Positions 9,240 through 19,400 of a DNA stretch of 64,000 nt are shown one piece after another. Source of the stretch: Onishia taeanensis (GTDB taxonomy: Bacteria; Pseudomonadota; Gammaproteobacteria; Pseudomonadales; Halomonadaceae); NCBI RefSeq assembly GCF_900100755.1, contig NZ_FNCI01000002.1:124001-188000 (forward strand), in the 5' to 3' direction. Position numbers and translations under genes: made by a program. Within the stretch, counting starts at the first letter, position 1. Every line of letters starts with the position of its first letter. The notes under the pieces were generated by a model. It did no database searches, was not told the DNA's origin, and was given only the letters and a program-made list of their open reading frames with translations.

Positions 9240-9884
9240 GTGAGTGCTCGCCTGCAAGCGCGAAACCTGAGCTGTGAACGCGATGGGCGCATGCTGTTTC
9301 GCGACCTTGATCTGGCGATCGGCCCCGGCGAACTGGTGCGTGTCGAAGGGCCCAACGGCAGCGGCAAGACCACGCTCTTGAAGATTCTCTCGGGACAGTT
9401 CGACGACTATCAGGGCGAGCTTCGCTGGGGCGATGCGCCGCTATCCCGTGTGCGGGAGGCCTTCCTGTCCAACCTCGTCTATTTGGGACATGCTACCGGC
9501 ATCAAGGCGGCGCTGACAGCGCTCGAGAACCTTGCCTGGTATCAGGCGCTGGCCGGCGATACGGGCAGCGAGGCGTCGCGCCTAGAGGCGCTGCAGGCGG
9601 TGGGCCTCATGGGGTTCGAAGACCTGCCGGTGGCCCAGCTCTCGGCGGGACAGCAGCGCCGAGTGGCGCTGGCACGCCTCGAGCTTACACCGCGTCCGCT
9701 ATGGGTGCTCGATGAGCCCTTCACTGCCATCGACAAGGCGGGCGTCGCTGCATTGGAGCAGCGCCTGCATGACCATGTCGCCGGCGGCGGTAGCGTGCTC
9801 TTGACCACCCATCATGACCTGACCGCTCAGGGGAGCGTGAAGCGCGTTCAGCTCGGTGAAGGAGGGGACGATGTCATCCTCTGA
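9240..9884 (+). CDS. ccmA: Cytochrome c maturation ABC ATPase CcmA
   Basis: ATPase of the CcmABCD complex, which releases holo-CcmE carrying heme for cytochrome c assembly. I start at GTG 9240 (GGGAG at 9230-9234), giving 214 aa and beginning with LQARNLSCERDGRMLF as in E. coli CcmA; the frame stays open upstream without family likeness. Walker A is GPNGSGKTT, the ABC signature QLSAGQQRRVALARL, and Walker B LWVLDEPFTAID. It heads the nine-gene ccm operon. The end overlaps ccmB by 14 nt. Confidence 0.95.
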   Translation: MSARLQARNLSCERDGRMLFRDLDLAIGPGELVRVEGPNGSGKTTLLKILSGQFDDYQGELRWGDAPLSRVREAFLSNLVYLGHATGIKAALTALENLAWYQALAGDTGSEASRLEALQAVGLMGFEDLPVAQLSAGQQRRVALARLELTPRPLWVLDEPFTAIDKAGVAALEQRLHDHVAGGGSVLLTTHHDLTAQGSVKRVQLGEGGDDVIL

Positions 9885-10602
9885 CAGGGGCGCGTCGAGG
9901 GCGGTCGAGATGGTGGAGCCCCGCGGCGGTCTCGGCGTGGCCATGGCTGCCATCGTCAAGCGCGACCTGACCCTCGCCGCGCGCCGGCGCAGTGATATCC
10001 TGAACCCTCTGGCGTTCTTTGCCCTGGTTATCACGCTGTTTCCGCTTGGCATCTCGCCACAGCCGGCATTGTTGGCCAGCATCGCGCCGGGGCTTTTGTG
10101 GGTAGCAGCGCTGCTGGCGACGCTTTTGTCGCTGGACACGCTGTTTCGCGCCGACTTCGATGATGGCAGCCTCGAGCAGTTGCTGCTCGCGCCGCAGCCG
10201 CTGTCGGCGCTGGTGCTCGGCAAGGTCGCCGTGCACTGGCTGATGACCGGGCTGCCGCTGGCGCTGATGGCACCGCTGCTGGGCCTGCTGCTGGCACTAC
10301 CGGCCGGCAGCTACGTGATTTTGTCGCTGTCACTGGCGCTGGGTAGCATCAGCCTGAGCCTGATCGGCGCCATCGGTGCCGCCCTGACGGTCGGCCTGTC
10401 TCGGGGCGGCGTACTGCTCTCGCTGCTGGTACTGCCGCTGAATATTCCGGTGCTGATTTTCGGCACCGGCGCCGTCCAGGCGGCCATCCTCGGCGACCCA
10501 GTGGGCCCGCACTTGGCGATCCTCGGCGCGCTGTGCTGCGGCGCGCTGATGCTGGCGCCCTTCGCCATCGCCGCGTCGCTGCGCATCAGTATCAACGGAT
10601 AA
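9871..10602 (+). CDS. ccmB: Heme exporter membrane protein CcmB
   Basis: Membrane component of CcmABCD. I start at ATG 9871 because GGAGGGG lies just before it, giving 243 aa; a GTG five codons upstream lacks this spacing. After about 30 polar residues come MAAIVKRDLTLAARRRSDILNPLAFF, six hydrophobic segments and the family stretch LDTLFRADFDDGSLEQLLLAPQPL. The N-terminus is some 20 residues longer than in E. coli. It overlaps the end of ccmA. Confidence 0.93.
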   Translation: MSSSDRGASRAVEMVEPRGGLGVAMAAIVKRDLTLAARRRSDILNPLAFFALVITLFPLGISPQPALLASIAPGLLWVAALLATLLSLDTLFRADFDDGSLEQLLLAPQPLSALVLGKVAVHWLMTGLPLALMAPLLGLLLALPAGSYVILSLSLALGSISLSLIGAIGAALTVGLSRGGVLLSLLVLPLNIPVLIFGTGAVQAAILGDPVGPHLAILGALCCGALMLAPFAIAASLRISING

Positions 10603-10615
10603 GGAATTTCGGGGT

Positions 10616-11356
10616 ATGTGGGCGTTCATTCACAAGGTCGGATCACCCAAGTGGTTTTACGCCATCAGCGGAAGGCTTCTGCCCTGGTGCTGGATCCTGG
10701 CGGTGGGCCTGATCCTCGTCGGCAGCCTATGGGGGCTCGCCTTTGCCCCGGCCGACTACCAGCAGGGCGACAGCTTTCGCATCATCTATGTGCATGTGCC
10801 GGCGGCCTTCCTCGCGCAATCGATCTTCGTTTCCATGGCGGTGGCGGCGCTGGTATTCATGGTCTGGAAGATCAAGGTCGCCGACATGGCCGCCGCGGTG
10901 ATGGCACCGCTGGGCGCGGTGATGACCTTCGTGGCGCTGTTCACCGGCTCGGTGTGGGGCATGCCCACCTGGGGCACCTGGTGGATATGGGATGCCCGCC
11001 TGACCTCGATGCTGATTCTGCTCTTCCTGTATTTGGGCGTGATCGCCCTGCGCGGGGCCTTTGCCAGCCGCGACAGCGGGTCCCGGGCCGCCTCGGTGCT
11101 GGCCATGGTCGGCGTGATCAATATTCCGGTGATCAAGTATTCCGTCGACTGGTGGTACACCCTGCATCAGAAGGCCTCCTTCTCGATCACCTCGCGTCCC
11201 TCGATGCCGGTTGAGATGTGGTGGCCGCTGCTGCTGATGGTGGTGGGCTTCTATGCTTTCTTCATCGCCATGACGCTGATGCGGACCCGCAGCGAGATCC
11301 TGCGCCGCGAGGCCGGCAAGCACTGGGTGCGTGAACTCGCCGCGGGAGGAGCCTGA
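10616..11356 (+). CDS. ccmC: Heme-handling protein CcmC
   Basis: Loads heme onto CcmE at the periplasmic face of the inner membrane. The 246-aa protein has six membrane segments and the tryptophan-rich heme-handling WWD domain (VWGMPTWGTWWIWDARLTS) in its middle. It also has a conserved His in the first periplasmic loop (IIYVHVPAA) and a second in WWYTLHQ. Lengths and motifs match CcmC of E. coli. The ATG is 13 nt after ccmB and the stop overlaps the ccmD start by one base. Confidence 0.95.
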   Translation: MWAFIHKVGSPKWFYAISGRLLPWCWILAVGLILVGSLWGLAFAPADYQQGDSFRIIYVHVPAAFLAQSIFVSMAVAALVFMVWKIKVADMAAAVMAPLGAVMTFVALFTGSVWGMPTWGTWWIWDARLTSMLILLFLYLGVIALRGAFASRDSGSRAASVLAMVGVINIPVIKYSVDWWYTLHQKASFSITSRPSMPVEMWWPLLLMVVGFYAFFIAMTLMRTRSEILRREAGKHWVRELAAGGA

Positions 11357-11556
11357 TGGCCTTCGATTCCCTCGACGCCTTCTTCGCCATGGGCGGTTAC
11401 GGCGCCTACGTGTGGTCGGCCTGGGCGGTCACGGCGCTGGCCATGGTCGGCAGCGTGGTGCATGCCCGGATCGAGCGCCGCGGCCTGCTGCGTGATCTTG
11501 AACGCCGGGCGCGCCGTGAGTCCGCCACCCAGAGGAAAGGCCGCGATGCATCCTAA
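11356..11556 (+). CDS. ccmD: Heme exporter protein CcmD
   Basis: A 66-aa single-helix membrane protein needed to release holo-CcmE from CcmABC. It shows the family pattern FFAMGGYGAYVWSAWAVTAL near residues 12-31, one hydrophobic helix and a basic cytoplasmic tail (ERRGLLRDLERRARRE). It starts one base inside the ccmC stop and ends 11 bases inside ccmE, so it depends on operon position for recognition. Confidence 0.92.
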   Translation: MAFDSLDAFFAMGGYGAYVWSAWAVTALAMVGSVVHARIERRGLLRDLERRARRESATQRKGRDAS

Positions 11557-12046
11557 GCGCAAGCAGAAGCTCTTCATCATTCTTGGCCTGATGACCCTGG
11601 CCGCGCTGGCGATCGGCCTGACCCTGTACGCCCTGCGCAGCAACATCAACCTGTTCTTCAGCCCTGTGCAGGTCGCTGCCGGCGAGGCGCCGGTCAACCG
11701 CACCCTGCGTGCCGGCGGCATGGTCAAGGAGAACAGCGTGGCCCGAGACGCCGATAGCCTGGATGTGACCTTCGTGATCACCGATTACGTCGAGGATCTC
11801 GAGGTACGCTACAGCGGCATCCTGCCCGACCTCTTCCGCGAGGGGCAGGGCGTGGTGGTGGTCGGCAAGCTCGATGGCGAGGGCCACCTGATGGCGAGCG
11901 AGGTGCTGGCCAAGCACGATGAGAACTACATGCCCCGCGAGGTCGCCGACGCCCTGAAGGCGGCCGGCTATTCCCCCGCCGACTATTCGTCCGCTGGCGG
12001 TGACAGCGCCCCCAAGGCCGGTAGCGCAAGCGACGCTGCCTACTGA
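11546..12046 (+). CDS. ccmE: Heme chaperone CcmE
   Basis: Periplasmic, membrane-anchored heme chaperone that binds heme covalently and passes it to CcmF/CcmH. The start is ATG 11546 (preceded by AGAGGAAAGG), giving 166 aa. An N-terminal helix (about 9-30) follows the basic MHPKRKQK. The OB-fold has VEDLEVRYSGILPDLFREGQG and the heme-binding motif LAKHDENYMP, with His124 for the covalent bond and Tyr128 as axial ligand. The C-terminal 35 residues are low-complexity, as usual. Confidence 0.95.
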   Translation: MHPKRKQKLFIILGLMTLAALAIGLTLYALRSNINLFFSPVQVAAGEAPVNRTLRAGGMVKENSVARDADSLDVTFVITDYVEDLEVRYSGILPDLFREGQGVVVVGKLDGEGHLMASEVLAKHDENYMPREVADALKAAGYSPADYSSAGGDSAPKAGSASDAAY

Positions 12047-12058
12047 CCCGGAGTTGCC

Positions 12059-14089
12059 ATGCTGATTGAGATGATTCCCGAACTCGGCCACTTCGCGCTG
12101 GTGCTGGCCCTGCTGATGGCCGTGGTGCAGGCGATAGTGCCGCTGGCCGGCTCAGCGACGCGCCGGCCGCTGTGGATGGCTTTCGCCCAACCCATGGCGG
12201 CGGGCCAGCTATTGTTCCTGCTGGTCGCCTACGTCTGCCTGACCGCCAGCTACCTGCTGGATGACTTCAGCGTCGCCAATGTCGCCAACAACTCCAATTC
12301 GATGCTGCCCTGGTACTACAAGGCCAGCGCCGTCTGGGGCAATCATGAGGGCTCGGTGCTGCTGTGGAGCCTGCTGCTCGGCGCCTGGGGGTTTGCCGTC
12401 AGTCTTTTCTCCCGAGACTTGCCGAGAGACATGCTGGCCCGGGTGCTGGGGGTAATGGGGCTAGTGAGCGCTGGCTTTCTGACCTTCGTGCTGATGACCT
12501 CCAACCCCTTCACGCGGGTGCTGCCGGTGCCGCCACAGGACGGCGCCGACCTCAATCCGCTGCTGCAGGACGTTGGCCTGATCATCCATCCACCGATGCT
12601 CTACATGGGCTATGTGGGGTTCTCGGTGGTGTTCGCCTTCGCCATTGCCGCCCTGCTCGGCGGCCGGCTGGATGCCGCCTGGACCCGCTGGGCGCGCCCC
12701 TGGACCAATATCGCCTGGGCCTTTCTAACGGTCGGCATCGCCCTGGGCAGCTGGTGGGCCTACTACGAGCTGGGCTGGGGCGGTTGGTGGTTTTGGGACC
12801 CGGTCGAGAATGCCTCCCTGCTGCCCTGGTTGGCCGGCACCGCGCTGATTCATTCGCTGGCGGTGACCGAGAAGCGCGGCTCCTTCAAGAGCTGGACCGT
12901 GCTGCTGGCCATCACCACCTTTTCGCTGTCGCTGCTCGGTACCTTCCTGGTGCGCTCGGGGGTGCTGACCTCGGTGCATGCCTTCGCCAACGACCCGTCG
13001 CGGGGCATGTTCATTCTCGCCTTGCTGGGTATTACCGTCGGCGTGTCGCTTGCGGTGTTCGCCCTGCGCGCGCCCCGAGTGAGCCATGCGGTGCGATTCA
13101 GTTGGCTGTCGCGGGATGCACTGCTGCTGATCAACAACATTCTGCTGGTGATCATGACCGTCACCGTACTGCTCGGCACCCTTTATCCGTTGGTGCTCGA
13201 TGCCCTGAACCTTGGCAAGATCAGCGTCGGCCCGCCGTACTTCAATACGCTGTTCGTGCCGCTGACCGTGATCCTCTGCGTGTTCATGGGCCTGGGCCCG
13301 CTGTCGCGCTGGAAGGCCATGCCGGGCCGCGAGCTGGCCCGTCGCCTCGCGGTGTCGGGGCTCGGGGCGCTTGCCATCGGCATCGTTGCCCCGCTGATCT
13401 ATGGCGGGGAATGGAATCTCTGGGTGTCGCTCGGGCTGGTGTCGGCACTCTGGGTGGTGCTGCCGCTGGTGCGTGACCTGATCGACAGGATGCGCCGGCA
13501 GGGCGCGCCGCTGGCTGCACTCAAGCGTCTGTCGCCGGCCTATTGGGGCATGGTGCTCGGCCATCTGGGGCTCGCCGTGACCATCATCGGCGTCACCGTG
13601 GTCTCGAACTACAACGTCGAGCGCAATGTGCGTCTCGACGTAGGCGAAAGCGTCAGCGTGGCGGGCTATGACTTCACCATGACCGAGCTCGGCCAGCAGC
13701 GCGGCCCCAACTACCTGGCCGATACCGCCACCATCGCCGTCAGCCGCGGCGGCGAGTCGCATCTGTTCACCATGCACCCGGAGAAGCGCGTCTATATCGC
13801 CCGGGGCATGCCGATGACCCAGGTCGCCCTGCGCCCCGGTCTCCTGCGCGATCTGTACGTGGCGATGGGCGAAGAGCTGGACGACGGCTCCTGGGCGCTG
13901 CGCATTCAGTTCAAGCCCTTCGTGCGCTGGCTGTGGCTCGGGGCGTTGCTGATGGCCGCCGGTGGGCTGGTGGCGGTGATCGACCGGCGCTATCGCCGGC
14001 GCGTCAAGGCCCGCAGCGCTCGGTCAGGGCGCGAGGGCACCGCACCTGATGGCGCATCACGGGCTGGCGCTGAGGAGGCTCGGGCATGA
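12059..14089 (+). CDS. ccmF: Cytochrome c heme lyase subunit CcmF
   Basis: Large membrane subunit of the heme lyase, which takes heme from CcmE and attaches it to apocytochrome c. The 676-aa protein has many membrane segments and the WWD motif WWAYYELGWGGWWFWDPVENAS near residue 235. The N-terminal NNSNSMLPWYYKASAVWGNHEGS and the conserved periplasmic histidines (IIHPPMLYMG, ALIHSLAVTEKRG) are present. ATG 12059 follows GGAG. Its last four bases overlap ccmG (ATGA). Confidence 0.96.
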   Translation: MLIEMIPELGHFALVLALLMAVVQAIVPLAGSATRRPLWMAFAQPMAAGQLLFLLVAYVCLTASYLLDDFSVANVANNSNSMLPWYYKASAVWGNHEGSVLLWSLLLGAWGFAVSLFSRDLPRDMLARVLGVMGLVSAGFLTFVLMTSNPFTRVLPVPPQDGADLNPLLQDVGLIIHPPMLYMGYVGFSVVFAFAIAALLGGRLDAAWTRWARPWTNIAWAFLTVGIALGSWWAYYELGWGGWWFWDPVENASLLPWLAGTALIHSLAVTEKRGSFKSWTVLLAITTFSLSLLGTFLVRSGVLTSVHAFANDPSRGMFILALLGITVGVSLAVFALRAPRVSHAVRFSWLSRDALLLINNILLVIMTVTVLLGTLYPLVLDALNLGKISVGPPYFNTLFVPLTVILCVFMGLGPLSRWKAMPGRELARRLAVSGLGALAIGIVAPLIYGGEWNLWVSLGLVSALWVVLPLVRDLIDRMRRQGAPLAALKRLSPAYWGMVLGHLGLAVTIIGVTVVSNYNVERNVRLDVGESVSVAGYDFTMTELGQQRGPNYLADTATIAVSRGGESHLFTMHPEKRVYIARGMPMTQVALRPGLLRDLYVAMGEELDDGSWALRIQFKPFVRWLWLGALLMAAGGLVAVIDRRYRRRVKARSARSGREGTAPDGASRAGAEEARA

Positions 14090-14613
14090 AGCGTCGTCTG
14101 TTGCTGGCCATTCCGCTGCTGCTGTTCATCGCCCTAGCGGCGCTGCTCTATCGCGGCCTGTCGCTGGATCCTTCATCCCGAGACTCGGCGCTGCTGGCGC
14201 GCGACTTCCCGGCCTTCAGTCTGTCCAGCCTCGAGGACCCCGAGGCGCGCCTGGATGCCTCGCTGCTCAAGGGCCAGGTGACCCTGGTCAACGTCTGGGG
14301 CGAGTGGTGCCCGACCTGCAAGCAGGAGATGCCGCAGCTGCTCGATCTCGCCGCGCGTGACGTGCGCTTGATCGGCGTCGACTACAAGGACAGCCGCGAG
14401 AAGGGCCGCGCCTTTCTCGAGGAGTTCGGCAACCCCTTCGAGGTCAACCTCTTCGACCCCGAGGGTGAGCTTGGCTTCGATCTCGGCGTCTACGGCGCGC
14501 CGGAGACCTTCCTGGTCGATGCCGATGGGGTGATCCGCTATCACCACACCGGCTATATCACTCCCGAGGACGTCACCGAGACCATCATGCCGGAGGTGCG
14601 CAAATGGCAATGA
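14086..14613 (+). CDS. ccmG: Periplasmic thiol:disulfide oxidoreductase CcmG/DsbE
   Basis: Membrane-anchored thioredoxin-fold protein that reduces the CXXCH cysteines of apocytochrome c or the CcmH disulfide. It is 175 aa with an N-terminal anchor (about 5-23) and active site WGEWCPTC, Cys75 and Cys78. GVYGAPETFLVD carries the cis-Pro loop. The CcmG-specific acidic residue is present in WGEWC. It overlaps ccmF (ATGA) and ccmH (10 nt). Confidence 0.95.
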   Translation: MKRRLLLAIPLLLFIALAALLYRGLSLDPSSRDSALLARDFPAFSLSSLEDPEARLDASLLKGQVTLVNVWGEWCPTCKQEMPQLLDLAARDVRLIGVDYKDSREKGRAFLEEFGNPFEVNLFDPEGELGFDLGVYGAPETFLVDADGVIRYHHTGYITPEDVTETIMPEVRKWQ

Positions 14614-15131
14614 CCGCTACCTCTCGCCTCGCGAGCCGCTGTCTCGGCCTTACGCTGCTCGCGGCGCTGTTGCTTGCACTGCTGATGGGGGCTTTCGCCG
14701 ATCCGGCCCGGGCGGCGGTCGAAGTGCGCGACTTCGACTCCCCGGTGACCGCCGAGCGCTACCGCTCGCTGACCGGCGCCCTGCGCTGCCCCAAGTGCCA
14801 GAACCAGGCGATCGGCGATTCCAATTCGCCGGTGGCCAAGGACATGCGCGAGCGGGTCGCGGCGCTGCTGCGCGAGGGCCGCAGCGACCGCGAGATTCAA
14901 GACTTCATGGTCGCTCGCTTCGGCGACTATGTGCTCTACAATCCGCGCCTGGAGGATCGCACCCTGCTGCTGTGGGGCCTGCCCGCCGCCCTTACGCTGC
15001 TCGGCGGTGTCTTGGTGGCGCTGATCGTGCGCCGCCGACGCCGTGCATCGGCCCGCGAGCTCTCGGCCGACGAGCGCGCGCGCCTGAATGCCCTGCTCAA
15101 TCGACCCCCTGATACTTCAGGAGATCACTGA
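14604..15131 (+). CDS. ccmH: Cytochrome c maturation protein CcmH (short type)
   Basis: Membrane-tethered thioreductant of the heme lyase. The 175-aa protein has a signal peptide (cleavage likely near ARAA, residues 35-38). The redox motif is LRCPKCQNQ, with Cys62 and Cys65, followed by KDMRERVAALL and VARFGDYVLYNPR. One C-terminal helix (about 122-142) and a basic tail complete it. E. coli CcmH is a fusion of this part with the TPR part; here the TPR part is the separate ccmI. ATG 14604 and ATG 14610 are both possible starts. Confidence 0.94.
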   Translation: MAMTATSRLASRCLGLTLLAALLLALLMGAFADPARAAVEVRDFDSPVTAERYRSLTGALRCPKCQNQAIGDSNSPVAKDMRERVAALLREGRSDREIQDFMVARFGDYVLYNPRLEDRTLLLWGLPAALTLLGGVLVALIVRRRRRASARELSADERARLNALLNRPPDTSGDH

Positions 15132-16448
15132 ATGACCCTACTCTGGCTTGCCCTGGCCGTATTGCTGCTGCCGGCGCTGTGGCTGCTGGCCCTGCCGCTG
15201 CGCCGCGCCAGTGCTTTCGCCACGGCCCAGCGCGACTATGAGGAGAGCGATCGCAGCGCCGAGCAGAACCTGGCGATCTATCGCCGGCGCCGGGCCTCCC
15301 TGGAGGCCGCCCGGGAACGCGGCGAGATCGATGATGCCCGCTTCGATGAGGATCTCCTGGAGCTCGAACGCAGCCTGCTCGAAGACACCGCCACCCAGGC
15401 CAGGCGCCCGCTCAAGCCTGCCGGCGCCGGCCGGCTGATGGTGCCGATCACCATGCTGGCGGTGGCCGTGGCGGCCTTCGCCTGGTACAGCCAGCAGGGT
15501 GCCACTGGTGATCTGGCCCTCTATGCCCTGCAGCAGGAGGTTCGCCAGGCCCCGAACGGCTCGCCGGCGATGATGATCAATCGCCTCGAAGAAGAAGCCA
15601 CCCGCCAGCCCGACAACCCCAACGTCTGGGCCTCGCTTTTTCCGCTGTACCGTGACGGCGGGCAGCTTCCACAGGCCGAGACCGCCCTGGAACGGCTGAT
15701 CGCCCTGGAAGGCCGCCAGCCGTCGCTGCTTGCCCAGCTGGCGCAGATTCGCTTCTTCGACGCCAACCGCACCCTGACGCCTGAGGTGCAGGCGCTGGTC
15801 GACGAGACCCTCGACAAGGACCCCCGCGAACCGACCATCCTCGGCATGCTGGGCATCGAGGCGTTCGACCATGGCCGCTATGAGGCCGCCATCGACTACT
15901 GGCGGCGTGCCGTGGCCGGCTTTAGCAACCCGGACACCGCCGAGTCGCTGCGCCAGGGCATCGCCGTGGCGAAATCGCGGCTGGGCCAGACAGCATCGAG
16001 TCAGGCTGCATCGGGCCAGGCAGCCACCAACCAGAGCGCCGCCAGCCAGCCGGCCGCCGCTGGCCCGGGTATCCGCGTGCGGGTTAGCTTGGATCCGCGC
16101 CTCGCCGAGCGGGTCGATGCCGGCGCCAGCGTCTTCGTGGTGGCCCGGGATCTGGCCGGCGAGAAGCCCCCGCTTGCCATCGTGCGCACCACGGTGGGCG
16201 AACTGCCGCTGACGGTACGTCTCGATGACGGTGACGCCATGAGCCCCATGGCCAAGCTCTCCCAGGTCGATCAGGCGCGCCTGGTGGTGCGGGTCTCGCC
16301 AAGCGGTCAGGCCGCGCCCCAGCCCGGTGACCTGGTCGGCGAGCACGCGGCGGTGCCTGTCTCAGCGGCAGGGGATGAAGACGCGGGCGCCCCGGTCGAG
16401 GTGACCATCGACCGGGTCGTCGCCACCAGCAACGAGGCCGACGACTAA
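15132..16448 (+). CDS. ccmI: Cytochrome c maturation TPR protein CcmI
   Basis: Apocytochrome c chaperone that brings the substrate to the CcmFH lyase. The 438-aa protein has a helix at the N-terminus, the family stretch QRDYEESDRSAEQNLAIYRRR, then a second helix near residue 105. TPR repeats (about 120-280) and a C-terminal beta-rich domain beginning around VRVSLDPRLAERVDAGASVFVVARD follow. A Ser/Ala/Gln-rich linker (about 285-310) separates the last two. It starts directly after the ccmH stop and ends 2 nt before smc. Confidence 0.92.
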   Translation: MTLLWLALAVLLLPALWLLALPLRRASAFATAQRDYEESDRSAEQNLAIYRRRRASLEAARERGEIDDARFDEDLLELERSLLEDTATQARRPLKPAGAGRLMVPITMLAVAVAAFAWYSQQGATGDLALYALQQEVRQAPNGSPAMMINRLEEEATRQPDNPNVWASLFPLYRDGGQLPQAETALERLIALEGRQPSLLAQLAQIRFFDANRTLTPEVQALVDETLDKDPREPTILGMLGIEAFDHGRYEAAIDYWRRAVAGFSNPDTAESLRQGIAVAKSRLGQTASSQAASGQAATNQSAASQPAAAGPGIRVRVSLDPRLAERVDAGASVFVVARDLAGEKPPLAIVRTTVGELPLTVRLDDGDAMSPMAKLSQVDQARLVVRVSPSGQAAPQPGDLVGEHAAVPVSAAGDEDAGAPVEVTIDRVVATSNEADD

Positions 16449-16450
16449 CC

Positions 16451-19400
16451 ATGCAGCTCAAGTCCATCAAACTGGTCGGCTTCAAGTCCTTCGTCGACCC
16501 CATCACCGTGCCCTTCGACGGCAACATGACCGCTATCGTCGGCCCCAACGGCTGCGGCAAGTCCAACGTCATCGATGCCGTGCGCTGGGTGATGGGGGAA
16601 TCCTCGGCCAAGACCCTGCGCGGCGAGTCGATGACCGATGTCATCTTCAACGGCTCCACCGGCCGTAAACCGGTCGGTCAGGCGTCCATCGAACTGCTGT
16701 TCGACAACCGCGACGGCAGCATGGGCGGTGTCTACGCCCAGTACGCCGAGATCGCCGTCAAGCGCGTGGTGACGCGCGACAGCCAGTCCAGCTACTTCTT
16801 CAACGGCCAGAAGTGCCGGCGCCGCGACATCGCCGACTTGTTCATGGGCACCGGCCTTGGGCCGCGCTCCTACGCCATCATCGGCCAGGGCATGATCTCG
16901 CGGCTGGTCGAGGCGCGCCCCGAAGAGCTGCGTTCGACCCTCGAAGAAGCCGCCGGCATCTCCAAATACAAGGAGCGCCGTCGCGAGACCGAGAACCGCA
17001 TGCGGCGCACCCAGGAGAATCTGGAGCGCCTCGACGACATTCGCGAAGAGCTCGACAAGCAGCTCGAACGCCTCAAGCGACAGGCCGACGCCGCCAAGCG
17101 CTACCAGACCCTCAAGCAGGAGGAGTACCGGCTCAAGGGCGAGCTGGCATTGCTGCGCGGCCGCGCGCTGCGCGCCGAGCAGAGCGAACAGGAGAGCCGT
17201 GTCCGCGAGCTCGAGACCGGCGTCGAGCGCGAGGTATTGGGAGCCCGCCAGTGCGAGACCCGGCTCGAACAGGCCAGAAGCGAGCATGATCGCCTCGCCG
17301 AAGAACTCGAAGGCCATCAGGCCCGCTTCTATGAAACCACCACCGCCATCGCCCGCCTCGAGCAGAGCCTCGAGCACGCCCGAACCCGCGAGCAGCAGCT
17401 GGCGCGGGATCTGGAGAGTGCCCGCGCCGAACTCGCCGACCTCGACCGGCTGAACGACAGCGACGGCGAGCGCTTGACCGCGCTGGACGAGCGCCTCGAA
17501 ACGCTGGGGCCCGAGCAGGAGGAAGTGGCCGAGGAACTGGCCCAGCTCGAAGAGGCCCTCGAGGAAGCCGAGGCCGCCAATACCGAACACAGCGAGCGCT
17601 GGGACGCCTTCAATGAGCGTCACCAGCAGGCGAGTCACGAAGCCGAACGCGCTCAGGACCGGGTTCGCAACCTGGAGCAGGGCGTCGAGACGCTGGCCGC
17701 CGAGGTGCAGCGCCGCCGTCAGCAGCGCGCCGAGCTCCCCGATGCCAGTGAGCTTCGCGAGCAGCGCGCCGAGTTTGCCGAGCGTCTGGCCGAAGCCGAG
17801 CTGGAGCGCGAAGCCCTGGAAGATCGCCGTCAGCAGGCGCTGGAGCGCCGCCAGCAGGCTCGCGACGAGCGTCGCGACGCCGAGGCGCGCCGGGAAGCCG
17901 AACGCCAGCGCCGCAACAGCCTGCAAGGCGAGCTTGCCTCCCTCGACGCGCTGATCGACGCCGCACTGGCCGATCACGACGAGGCCCTGGAAGCCCACCT
18001 GGCCGAGCATGGCCTGGGTGATGCGCCGCGCCTCGGCGAGCGACTGTCGGTGGAGGCCGAATGGGAGGACGTCGTCGGCTGGATTCTCGCCCCCTGGCTC
18101 AACACCCGGCTGGTCGACCTGGGCCGCGCCCGCCAGGCGCTGGATGCCGGCCCGGAGACTACCGCGCTCGGCGACCTGGCGCTGCTGGATGGCGACCTTG
18201 ATACCTCGAAGGTTAGTGGCAGCCAGGGCGGTGCCAGCCTGGCCGCCAAGGTGCAGGGTGCCGGTGCCGCGGCGCTGCTGCTTACCGGCATTCACTGCGC
18301 CGCCGACGAGCAAGAGGCCTGGTCGCGGGTCGCGAGCCTGCCGCCTGGGGAAAGTCTGGTGACGCCTGCCGGCCTGTGGCTAGGCAAAGGCTTCGTGCGC
18401 CGGCGGGGCGAGGCGCAGGGCAGTGACAGCTTGCTGACTAGCCGTCGCCGCCGGGACGAGGTCGCCGTGGAGCTCGATGAGGTGGGCGCTACCCTGGCCG
18501 CGTTGGACGAACAGCTGGCCGCGCTGGAGAGCCGCGATCAGGATGTCGAGGCGACCCTGGAGCAGTGCCGTCGCGACGAGACCGAACAGCAGGGGCGGCA
18601 TCAGCAGTGGACCCTCGCCGAGGCCAACCTCGCCACGCGCCTAGAGCACCTGGAGTCGCGTGCTCGGGAAATCGACGAAGAGCTCGAACGGATCGAAGAG
18701 CAGCGTGAGGAGCGTGCCCTGGAACTGGAAGAGGCCCGCGAAGCGTGGCAGGCCGCCATGGCGCGCCTAGAAGACGATAGCGCCGAGCGGGAGGGCCTCG
18801 AGCGTGCCCGCCGCGAGGCCCAGGAGCGGCTCGCCTCGCTGCGCACCCGCCAGCGGCCCTTGGCCCAGCGCGCCCAGCAGCTGGCGCTCGACCATCAGCG
18901 GCTAACTACCGAACGCGCCGGCCTCGGTCAGCAGCAGGGGCGCGCAGAGGAGTCCCGGGCCCGCCTGGAGGAGAAGTGCGCGGAGCTCGAAGAAAGCCGC
19001 GAGATGCTGCGCGAGCCTGAAGAGGAGAATCGCGAGCGCCTGGAAGAGCTACTGCACCAGCGTGACCGTGACGAACGCGCCCTGACCGAGTGCCGCGACA
19101 AGACCGCCGCCTTCACCGAACAGCTACGTGAGGATGAGCAGGCGCGCCAGCAGCACGAGCGAAACCTGGAAGGCATCCGCGAGCGGCTGCAGGAAGCGCG
19201 CATGCAGGTTCAGGCCCTGGCCTTGAAGGCCGACGCCCAGGACGAGCAGCTCGCCGAACTCAATCACGATGCCGATGCCCTGGCCGAGCACCTCGATCCC
19301 AACGCCACCGAATCCGCCTGGCGTGAGCGCCTCGACGGCCTGGGCGACAAGATCCGCCGGCTCGGCGCTATCAACCTGGCCGCCATCGAGGAATACGACC

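Noticed and set aside
16445-18313. A 622-codon open frame antisense to smc
   Set aside because: Arises from biased third positions; SMC motifs and coiled coil are on the plus strand.
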